Below, piece by piece: positions 25,691-33,037 of a stretch of 64,000 nt of DNA (its first letter is position 1; each line of letters opens with the position of its first letter). This stretch comes from Verrucomicrobiota bacterium (GTDB lineage: Bacteria; Verrucomicrobiota; Verrucomicrobiia; Limisphaerales; UBA9464), in assembly GCA_017309115.1 (NCBI GenBank), contig JAFLEF010000033.1, positions 22,801-86,800 on the forward strand. The letters are read 5' to 3'. The translations under genes and the position numbers were made by a program. The notes beneath the pieces are model-generated. The model searched no databases and was not told the origin of the DNA. It saw nothing but the letters and a program-made list of their open reading frames with translations.

Positions 25691-27841
25691 ATGGCCCTCG
25701 AAGGTACTTCGGGCCAGAATCCGACGGTGCATCCTTTGGCTTCGAAGACCAACGCCACTCCCTCCGAAGGATTGGAGTCTCCGGTTGCCGTAATTTCCGG
25801 AGTGGGTCCCGATCGACGGCAATTGCTCGAGCGGCTGGGAATTCATTCCGTTCGAGATCTGCTGTGGCACGCTCCCCGGCGCCACGAAGACCGACGGCGC
25901 TTCAGTCCGATTCGGGATCTGGCCCTGGCCGATACCGTCACGGTCCGAGGCAAAGTCGTGGCGGCCGGGGTGAACCGATTTCGCAGCGGTAAATCGGTTT
26001 TTCAACTGATTGTCGACGATGGTACCGGTCGGCTGCATTGCCGTTGGTGGAATCTGCCATTTTTGGAGCGGGTATTTGCGGTGGGCGATGACTTGCTGGT
26101 GTTTGGCAAGGTCAACTCAGTCCGACCGCGGACGATGGATCATCCCGAGACCGAAAAAGTTCTGTCAGGCGAGGAGGAGCAGGTGCATTTGAACCGGTTG
26201 GTTCCGGTTTATCCGTTGACCGAGGGATTAACCCAACGGGTGTTGCGCGGGCTGACTTGGCGAGCCCTGGAGCGTTTTGCGGATCTGCTGACCGAGCCTC
26301 ATCCCGCCCTAAAAGTCACTGATCATCACGTGCGTCCGGCGGTGGAATCCGGCGGCTCACAACTCACCTTGGAAGCGCGACCGTTGCCCGCGCTCGCCGA
26401 GGCGATCCGACGGGTGCATTTCCCGAATGAACCTTGGGAAGCGGACCTAGCCCGCCAACGATTGGCTCTCGATGAATTCGTCGAGCTACAGATCGTGATT
26501 CAGCGTCGACGTCGACGCTTGGAGGCCAAGGCTCGGGCGCTTCCGTGTTCCGGTGATAACCGATGGATGCGGCCTTTCCTGGCGCGTCTCGGATTCGACC
26601 TGACCTCGGCCCAACAACGCGTACTAAGGGAGATTCGGTCGAATCTGGGAGGCCAGGTACCCATGCGTCGGTTGCTGCAAGGCGATGTCGGTTCAGGCAA
26701 GACTTTGGTGGCGGCCGGGGCGGCGCTGATGACCTTGGAGAGCGGGTTCAGTGTCGCGGTGATGGCACCGACGGAGATTTTGGCCGAACAGTTGTATCGG
26801 AACTTCCGCCGCTGGTTTCTTCCCCTGGGATTGTCGGTGGAATTACGAACCGGCCAGCACCAGACCGATTCTCGGATGGAACTGCCTTTGGACGGTTCGA
26901 ATCCCCAAAAAGACGGTCCTACGGTCACGGTGGGAACCCACGCGTTGATTCAATCCGGCTTCGTTCCCCAGCAGCTCGGGCTGGTGATCATTGATGAACA
27001 GCACAAGTTTGGGGTGGCTCAACGGGAGGAACTCCTACGAAAAGGACACTTCCCTCATCTGCTGGTGATGACAGCGACTCCGATTCCCCGGACTTTGGGG
27101 TTGACCCTGTACGGTGATTTGGACGTCAGCGTTCTCGATGAGTTGCCGGGCGGTCGCAAGCGGATCCGGACACATGTGAGGACACCGGACGCTTTACCCA
27201 AAGTGTGGGCCTTTTTGCGCCGGGAACTGGAAGCCGGGCGCCAAGGGTACGTCGTGTATCCCCGTGTTGAGGAATCGGAGTCCGATGACGTTAAAGCCGT
27301 GACGTCGGAGTATCGGCGATTGCAACCAGAGTTAGCGCCGTTTCGGGTTGGTCTCCTGCACGGGCAGCTGCCGCCAGAGGCCAAAGAGTCGGTGATGAAT
27401 GAGTTTAGATCCGGGTTCCTGCAGGTGTTGGTGGCCACCACGGTGGTTGAGGTGGGAGTCGATGTACCAAACGCTACGGTCATGGTCATTGAAGAGGCCG
27501 GACAATTTGGTCTGGCCCAGTTGCACCAGTTGCGGGGACGGATTGGTCGTGGCGCCCAGGAATCCCACTGCATACTCATTGCTGGCGAGCGAACTCCCGA
27601 AGCCGAAGCCCGACTGAAGATTCTGGAGAAGACCACGGATGGATTCGAAATCGCCGAAGCCGATCTCCAGCTCCGTGGGCCCGGTGAACTGGTGGGTCGT
27701 CAGCAGAGCGGCGTCCCGGACTTCCGGTTCGGAGATTTGCGAAGGGACCGAGGATTGGTGGAACTTGCCCGGGAAACCGTGCGTAAAGGCTGGGAAGCCG
27801 CCACATCGACAACGACTGGAATTGACGGAAGACTCAAGTGA
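25691..27841 (+). CDS. recG: ATP-dependent DNA helicase RecG
   Basis: The 716-residue protein reverses stalled replication forks and migrates Holliday junctions. It has an N-terminal OB-type wedge domain (residues about 65-180), the Walker A GDVGSGKT, the Walker B IIDEQHKFGV, TATPIPRTLGLTLYGD, and late helicase motifs (VVEVGVDVPNATVM, QLRGRIGRG). Length is usual for the family. The stop is followed one base later by the GTG of the HAD-methyltransferase gene, so the two are coupled. Confidence 0.95.
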   Translation: MALEGTSGQNPTVHPLASKTNATPSEGLESPVAVISGVGPDRRQLLERLGIHSVRDLLWHAPRRHEDRRRFSPIRDLALADTVTVRGKVVAAGVNRFRSGKSVFQLIVDDGTGRLHCRWWNLPFLERVFAVGDDLLVFGKVNSVRPRTMDHPETEKVLSGEEEQVHLNRLVPVYPLTEGLTQRVLRGLTWRALERFADLLTEPHPALKVTDHHVRPAVESGGSQLTLEARPLPALAEAIRRVHFPNEPWEADLARQRLALDEFVELQIVIQRRRRRLEAKARALPCSGDNRWMRPFLARLGFDLTSAQQRVLREIRSNLGGQVPMRRLLQGDVGSGKTLVAAGAALMTLESGFSVAVMAPTEILAEQLYRNFRRWFLPLGLSVELRTGQHQTDSRMELPLDGSNPQKDGPTVTVGTHALIQSGFVPQQLGLVIIDEQHKFGVAQREELLRKGHFPHLLVMTATPIPRTLGLTLYGDLDVSVLDELPGGRKRIRTHVRTPDALPKVWAFLRRELEAGRQGYVVYPRVEESESDDVKAVTSEYRRLQPELAPFRVGLLHGQLPPEAKESVMNEFRSGFLQVLVATTVVEVGVDVPNATVMVIEEAGQFGLAQLHQLRGRIGRGAQESHCILIAGERTPEAEARLKILEKTTDGFEIAEADLQLRGPGELVGRQQSGVPDFRFGDLRRDRGLVELARETVRKGWEAATSTTTGIDGRLK

Positions 27842-27842
27842 C

Positions 27843-29120
27843 GTGAGGACCCGGTTAGTACTGTTCGACATTGACGGAACGCTGATTCGCACTGGGGGAG
27901 CCGGAGTGAAGGCGTTTGCTCAAACTGCGGAACACCTTTTTGGGTGTCCGGGTGGCACCGAGCGGTTGCGGTTCCACGGACGGACGGATCTGTCCTTAAT
28001 TCGTGAGTTCTTCCGGCTCCATGCGCTCCCCGATTCACCGGTTGAGGTAGAGCGGTTTCTGACGGCGTACCTCCATTTCTTGGACGAACAACTGGGCCGA
28101 AACCGGGGAGAGATCTGTCCAGGCGTTGATTCCTTGATTCGGGCGCTTCGGCAGATTCCGGATCCGCCGAAGATCGGATTACTAACCGGCAACGTCCGTT
28201 TGGGAGCACATTTGAAGTTAAGGGCCCATGGCTTGGCCGACGAATTCGAGTTTGGCGCCTTCGGTGACGACCATGAGAACCGGAATGAACTGGCGCGCCT
28301 CGCCTTGGCCAAGGCGAGGCAGAAATGGCCAGGTTCCGGGCAGGGTTCGGAAGTCCTCGTGGTGGGAGATACGCCGGCCGATATCGAATGCGCGCGAGCC
28401 ATCGAGGCCCATTGCTTGGCGGTGGCGACCGGTGGATCAGCGCTCGCGGAGTTGTTGGAACATTCTCCGACGTTGGCTGTGGAAACCTTGGAAGACCTCG
28501 CCGTCGAGCAGTTGCTCGATCCCGGGGTAAAGGCGGATCGAATCACAGATTGGGAGTCGCTCTATCAGGCTGGCGATACTCGTTGGGACAAGGGTGAAGC
28601 AGCCCCTGGATTGATCGACTTTTTGGCGAGGCATACGGGGGTCCAGGGACAGACTGTCTTGGTGCCAGGGTGTGGCCGAGGGCATGACGCTCGGGCTTGG
28701 GCGCGGGCGGGGGCGGAAGTGGTGGCGTGCGACCTGTCGCCGCGGGCCATTGAACAAGCCCAATCCTACCCCGTGGAAGGGGGCTCAATCGTTTTCGAAA
28801 CTCGTGATTTTCTCAGCAAATCGACCCAATCGAGGCAATTTGATTGGGTCTTCGAGCACACCCTATTTTGTGCCATAGCGCCGTCCCAGCGGGCTGAGTA
28901 TGTCAGCGCAATAAAAGATGTGCTGGGTCCTGGCGGGCGCTTTTTGGCCATTCATTATTTGCAGCCGCAGGATCTGAATGGACCCCCGTTTGGAGTGACC
29001 GTGAAGGAACTCCGACGCTGGTTCGAATCGGACTTCGAATTGGTCGATCATTGGCTGCCCCGTTCGTTCCCTGGACGCGTCGGACGGGAACGAATGTTCC
29101 TCTGGCGCCGAGCACGGTGA
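27843..29120 (+). CDS. HAD-family phosphatase fused to a TPMT-like methyltransferase
   Basis: From GTG at 27843, one base after recG, the frame encodes 425 residues. Residues 1-225 are a HAD hydrolase: FDIDGTLIRTG (nucleophile Asp), LLTGNVRLGAH and VVGDTPADIECARA. A short linker leads at about residue 236 to WESLYQAGDTRWDKG, the usual start of thiopurine-S-methyltransferase-like proteins, with the SAM site VPGCGRGHDARAWA at about 272 and a VACDLSPRAIEQA adenine-side motif. The HAD part resembles phosphoglycolate phosphatases. The frame is continuous with no sign of a frameshift. The pairing of activities is unexplained; the substrate may be shared. Confidence 0.85.
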   Translation: MRTRLVLFDIDGTLIRTGGAGVKAFAQTAEHLFGCPGGTERLRFHGRTDLSLIREFFRLHALPDSPVEVERFLTAYLHFLDEQLGRNRGEICPGVDSLIRALRQIPDPPKIGLLTGNVRLGAHLKLRAHGLADEFEFGAFGDDHENRNELARLALAKARQKWPGSGQGSEVLVVGDTPADIECARAIEAHCLAVATGGSALAELLEHSPTLAVETLEDLAVEQLLDPGVKADRITDWESLYQAGDTRWDKGEAAPGLIDFLARHTGVQGQTVLVPGCGRGHDARAWARAGAEVVACDLSPRAIEQAQSYPVEGGSIVFETRDFLSKSTQSRQFDWVFEHTLFCAIAPSQRAEYVSAIKDVLGPGGRFLAIHYLQPQDLNGPPFGVTVKELRRWFESDFELVDHWLPRSFPGRVGRERMFLWRRAR

Positions 29121-29236
29121 AAACGATTCGCCAGCCTGCATCTTTGTAAACAGATGTAAATTTTTCCCTCTTGACGGGGTTTTTGTGTTTGACCCAAACC
29201 CCCGCATTTCTTAGGTAGCCGGTCGCCTTAGCCAAG

Positions 29237-29276
29237 ATCGCTCGCCTGCGGGCTTTCGCATGCGGGCGATTTTTTT
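29237..29276 (+). terminator. intrinsic terminator or attenuator upstream of the pilus operon
   Basis: ATCGCTCGCCTGC (29237-29249) pairs with GCATGCGGGCGAT (29258-29270) with one U-G and one mismatch, then TTTTTTT (29270-29276). It lies 117 nt after the HAD-methyltransferase gene and 29 nt before the pilM start. It may end upstream transcription or, if the pil promoter lies before it, act as a leader attenuator. Confidence 0.75.
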
Positions 29277-29305
29277 GGCGGGTTGGCAGTCCAACACGCG
29301 TCACC

Positions 29306-31177
29306 ATGCTCAAAACGTCGAAGACATTTCTGGCGGTCGATTTCGGGGCCGGGACTCTGAAGATCGCGGAGCTGGCGCCGGCCGAGAATAGCGGCCTGCG
29401 TCTGCTGCGTTATGGTCTCAAACCGCTTGGCCTTGCGGGATCGCAAGACGCGGCGAGAGAGGGTGTGGTCAAAAAGGCGTTGGCCGAATTGTTGACGGAA
29501 GGTGGATTCACCTCGAAGGACGTCAACTTGTGCGCGCCTGGCTTCCAGGTGTTCTCGAAGTTCGTCAAGTTGCCTCCGGTCGATACTTCGAAGGTAACCC
29601 AGATCATCCAATACGAAGCGCAACAGAATGTTCCGTTTCCTCTGGCCGAAACGGCGTGGGACTACCAAATCCTGGGAACGAGTGCTAACGGAGAGCTGGA
29701 GGTTCTGCTCGTCGCGATTAAATCCGACGTGGTGGAAAAGCAGATCTTCGGATCAGGTGAAGCGTCTGGTCTGCGGATGCAGACGGTGGATGCGTCGATT
29801 GGCGCCTTGGCGAACTCCTTCCGCTACAACTACGCCGATCAGGAAGGTTGCAGCCTGCTGATCGATATTGGTGCCAAAACGAGCAACGTGCTGTTGTTTG
29901 AGCCGAACAAGTACTACGCGCGCAGTGTCAATGTGGGGGCCAACGCGATCACCCAAGAGTTTGCGGCCGAGAGCAAGCTGCGTTTCGACGAGGCAGAGAA
30001 ATTCAAAGTTAGCGACGGTTTTGTGAGTCTGGGTGGCGCCTACGAAGAACCAGATAATCCGCGAGTGGCTGCCGTGTCCAAGGTGGCCCGTAATGTTCTG
30101 ACTCGCCTGCATCTTCAGGTGAATCAGACGATCCAGTTTTACCGCACGCAACAGGGCGGCGGTGCACCGGTTCGCGTTTATTTGTGCGGTGGTGGGTCCC
30201 TAATGCCTTACGCCGCACAGTTTTTCGAAGAGAAATTGGCCTTGCCGGTGGAGTTCTTCAACCCCTTCCGCAACATTCAGATTGATCCCTCGGTCGATGT
30301 CGCGCAGTTGGAAGTGGTCGCTCCCCAATTCGGAGAAGTGATCGGCTTGGGGCTCCGGAATGTGGCGCAGTGCCCGGTGGAATTGAATCTGATGCCACGG
30401 GCCTCACTTACCCGGCAGCAGTTCAATGCCAAAAAGCCGTTTTTGATCGCCGCGGCCTACGCCGCTGTACTGGGCGTCTTCGCTGTCGGTTGGTTTTTCT
30501 CCCGAGTGGCCGAGGTCAGGCGTGATGGTGTTGCCAAAATCGACCAACAATTGCAGCCCTTGGAATCCACCAAGGCTCAGCTCCAGGCGGCCGAGGAACG
30601 GCTTAAGAAGGTCACTGAAGACGCCACTCAAACCGGTCGGTGGATTGAAGATCGACTAACGTGGGCTCAAATCCTGGGTCAGTTGGGCGTAGTCCTCAAG
30701 GGAACTGAGACAGAGTCAAAGGCGCGTTTGGGAGTACCCGTCGGAATCTGGATCGATACCTTGATATCAACGGAACCTACCAAAGATTTGGCTCAAGTTG
30801 AGGAAGAGTCCTCCGGGGGTGGTGCTGCGAACTTCTATCGGATGGATCCGGTCTTGGCCCGCCGTTACGGACTGATTCCCCGCGGGCCAGCAGGCGAAGG
30901 CTCCGGCGAGGGTGGTGGTGAAGAGAAACCGAAGCCCAAAGCTGCATCCAATTCGACCAACGAGATCGCGGTCATCAATCTGACGATTCGAGCGGTGAAT
31001 CTGAATTCCAAGGCGAACAGTGAAATCGCCTATGCGGTGGAGAAGGCCATGAAGAGCTGCGAACTGTTTGACGATAAGGAGACCCAGCTCGCCGGCACCC
31101 TCGAACAGTTGGCGGAGAATGCGACCTCGTTCTCATTCCCGCTCAAGGTGAAGCTTAAACGTCCGATCAAACTTTGA
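29306..31177 (+). CDS. pilM: PilM-like pilus complex protein with fused PilN-like part (Amuc_1101 type)
   Basis: The 623-residue protein starts with an actin-like PilM ATPase domain (residues about 5-360; VDFGAGTLKIAELAP, LLIDIGAKTSNVLLF, VYLCGGGSLMP), the cytoplasmic partner of PilN in type IV pili. A membrane helix at about 378-396 (LIAAAYAAVLGVFAVGWFF) follows, then a coiled coil (about 405-440) and a periplasmic part, as in a PilN fused to PilM. Residues 513-528 read MDPVLARRYGLIPRGP; nearly the same motif recurs in the next protein. The gene order PilM, 1100-like, 1099-like, secretin equals the Akkermansia Amuc_1101-1098 locus, known from memory. No obvious Shine-Dalgarno. Confidence 0.88.
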   Translation: MLKTSKTFLAVDFGAGTLKIAELAPAENSGLRLLRYGLKPLGLAGSQDAAREGVVKKALAELLTEGGFTSKDVNLCAPGFQVFSKFVKLPPVDTSKVTQIIQYEAQQNVPFPLAETAWDYQILGTSANGELEVLLVAIKSDVVEKQIFGSGEASGLRMQTVDASIGALANSFRYNYADQEGCSLLIDIGAKTSNVLLFEPNKYYARSVNVGANAITQEFAAESKLRFDEAEKFKVSDGFVSLGGAYEEPDNPRVAAVSKVARNVLTRLHLQVNQTIQFYRTQQGGGAPVRVYLCGGGSLMPYAAQFFEEKLALPVEFFNPFRNIQIDPSVDVAQLEVVAPQFGEVIGLGLRNVAQCPVELNLMPRASLTRQQFNAKKPFLIAAAYAAVLGVFAVGWFFSRVAEVRRDGVAKIDQQLQPLESTKAQLQAAEERLKKVTEDATQTGRWIEDRLTWAQILGQLGVVLKGTETESKARLGVPVGIWIDTLISTEPTKDLAQVEEESSGGGAANFYRMDPVLARRYGLIPRGPAGEGSGEGGGEEKPKPKAASNSTNEIAVINLTIRAVNLNSKANSEIAYAVEKAMKSCELFDDKETQLAGTLEQLAENATSFSFPLKVKLKRPIKL

Positions 31178-31178
31178 T

Positions 31179-32183
31179 ATGGAGTGGGTCAAAAAAAACC
31201 TCGGTTTCGTCATCAGCCTTGCGGTCGCCGTCGTGCTGGTCGGTGTTGGCGTGTTTTACCTCTTGGGCACCAAGAGCGAAGCTGATGGCGTCGATGCCGA
31301 GCTGGCGGCCAAAAACAGTCAACTGGATGAAATAATCCAACGCCCAGTCTTCCCGGATTCGGCAAACATCCAACTCGCCAAAGAAGAAGAGGCCCGCGTC
31401 GGAAATTTCATCAAGGAAGCTAGAAAACACTTTACTGAATTGGCCAAGCCGGAGGGTCTGGACACCGCCGGATTCAAGTCACATTTGGAAGCAACGATCA
31501 CCGAGCTCCTCCAGGAAGCTGATCGGGCGGGAGTTAAACTACCCGACAAAGGCAGCGGTCCATCCTTTGGGTTCACTTTCGACGATCAACGTAAGCAGCT
31601 GCAGCTCCAAGCCAGCACATTGGCTCCGCTTACGGTCCAACTAGGGGATATTAAGACGATCGCCCAGATTCTGTTTGATGCGAAGGTGCCTTCACTCGTT
31701 TCCTTTAAACGAGCTCCGGTGGGTACGAATGAAACCAGCGGAGCACATCTTCTGAGCAAAAAGATCACCACCAATTCAGCGTTAGGTGCGGTGACCTATC
31801 CCTACGAAGTTGTCTTCCAAGGTTTCAGCCCTGAATTGGCGGCAGTGCTCACCGGTCTCATCGAGTCGCCGGATGCATTCATCGTCAAGACCTTGAACGT
31901 GGAGCGAGGAAACCTCGAGGTCACCCCGAATCCCGCAGCGGCAGTCCCGATTACCGGCCCAGCGAATCCGTATGGGATGGACGCCAACTTGGCCCGCCGG
32001 TACGGAATCAATCGTGGACCAGCCGCCCCTCAGGTAGTTGCGCCGACAGCGGTCAATCGCCCCGGTGAAGTGGTTCTCGAAGAGAAGCCTTTGCGGGTTA
32101 CCTTGGGAATTGAACTCGTGAAACTTTTGCCTCAGGAAACGGCCAAACCCGCACGACCGGCTCCGGCCCAAGCCACCAACTAG
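31179..32183 (+). CDS. Amuc_1100-like pilus-associated membrane protein
   Basis: The 334-residue protein has a short N-terminus, one membrane helix (about 8-30, LGFVISLAVAVVLVGVGVFYLLG read in part), a coiled coil (residues 30-90) and mixed alpha/beta periplasmic regions. This is the architecture of Amuc_1100, an Akkermansia protein of about 317 residues known to act on host receptors. Recognition rests on position, length and architecture rather than an alignment. Residues 267-281 (MDANLARRYGINRGP) repeat a motif of PilM. It starts 1 nt after the PilM stop. Confidence 0.78.
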   Translation: MEWVKKNLGFVISLAVAVVLVGVGVFYLLGTKSEADGVDAELAAKNSQLDEIIQRPVFPDSANIQLAKEEEARVGNFIKEARKHFTELAKPEGLDTAGFKSHLEATITELLQEADRAGVKLPDKGSGPSFGFTFDDQRKQLQLQASTLAPLTVQLGDIKTIAQILFDAKVPSLVSFKRAPVGTNETSGAHLLSKKITTNSALGAVTYPYEVVFQGFSPELAAVLTGLIESPDAFIVKTLNVERGNLEVTPNPAAAVPITGPANPYGMDANLARRYGINRGPAAPQVVAPTAVNRPGEVVLEEKPLRVTLGIELVKLLPQETAKPARPAPAQATN

Positions 32184-32214
32184 TCTCTGACCGCCACTTT
32201 TTCCCTCCGGCTAC

Positions 32215-32991
32215 ATGGATTTTCTGAAGAAACACTACGAGAAGATCATTCTCAGTGTGGTCCTGCTCGTGGTAGCGGCGGCCGCATTCTGGCTCACTCA
32301 GAAGGTAAGCGAGGTTCAAACCTCGTTGGACGAGAGCCTCCAAACTCGGGTTCGCGGCAACAAAAAGCAGCTTCAGCCGGTGGACTTGACCAACGCTATC
32401 ACGGCCGTTCAGCTCATCTCCAAGCCCGTAGCGCTTGATCTTTCGGGAGATCACAACGTTTTCAATCCGGTACGCTGGATCCGAGGGGCTGATGGGGTGC
32501 CCAAGCCCGACCCGCGTTTGGAGCTTTCGACGACCCTCAAGCTGACCCAGACGCGGCCCCTCTATCTCAGCATAACTTACCTGGGACCGACGGGGATTGG
32601 AGATCCCTACCGTTACCAATTCAGCATCGAACAGCAATCCGCCAAGAAGGTGAGCGATCGCCGTCCGGTCACTCTTTCGCTTACCGAGGGAACCAAGAAC
32701 AATTTCTTCCGACTCCAGGAAGTTCGCGGTCCCAAGGATACCTCAGGTGAGGTCGTGATTGAATTGGTCGGAGGGGAGCGGGCGACGCTCACCAAAGGCA
32801 AGCCGTTCCAAAAAACCACTGGTTATATGGCTGACCTCCGCTTCGAAAACCGCGATTTTCTTGGAAAGCGTGCCGATGACAATCTCGTCTTGGCCGGAAC
32901 CACTTACAAGATTGTTGCCATTGGGAAAGATGAACTTGTAGTTTCAGCGCCCAACGGCACCCGCACGACGATAAAACTCTCCTCTAACTAG
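32215..32991 (+). CDS. Amuc_1099-like pilus system protein
   Basis: The 258-residue protein has one N-terminal membrane helix (about residues 12-32, IILSVVLLVVAAAAFWL) and a periplasmic part with two beta-rich regions (PLYLSITYLGPTGIGD, FRLQEVRGPKDTSGEV, YKIVAIGKDELVVSAPNG). The position between the 1100-like gene and the secretin, and similar size, match Amuc_1099. The C-terminal beta region resembles PilP-like pilotin domains that link inner-membrane pilus proteins to the secretin; this is inference. Confidence 0.75.
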   Translation: MDFLKKHYEKIILSVVLLVVAAAAFWLTQKVSEVQTSLDESLQTRVRGNKKQLQPVDLTNAITAVQLISKPVALDLSGDHNVFNPVRWIRGADGVPKPDPRLELSTTLKLTQTRPLYLSITYLGPTGIGDPYRYQFSIEQQSAKKVSDRRPVTLSLTEGTKNNFFRLQEVRGPKDTSGEVVIELVGGERATLTKGKPFQKTTGYMADLRFENRDFLGKRADDNLVLAGTTYKIVAIGKDELVVSAPNGTRTTIKLSSN

Positions 32992-33037
32992 ACGTCTCTC
33001 CGCGTCTCCGACTTCTCGATTTCCAACCGCAAGTACC

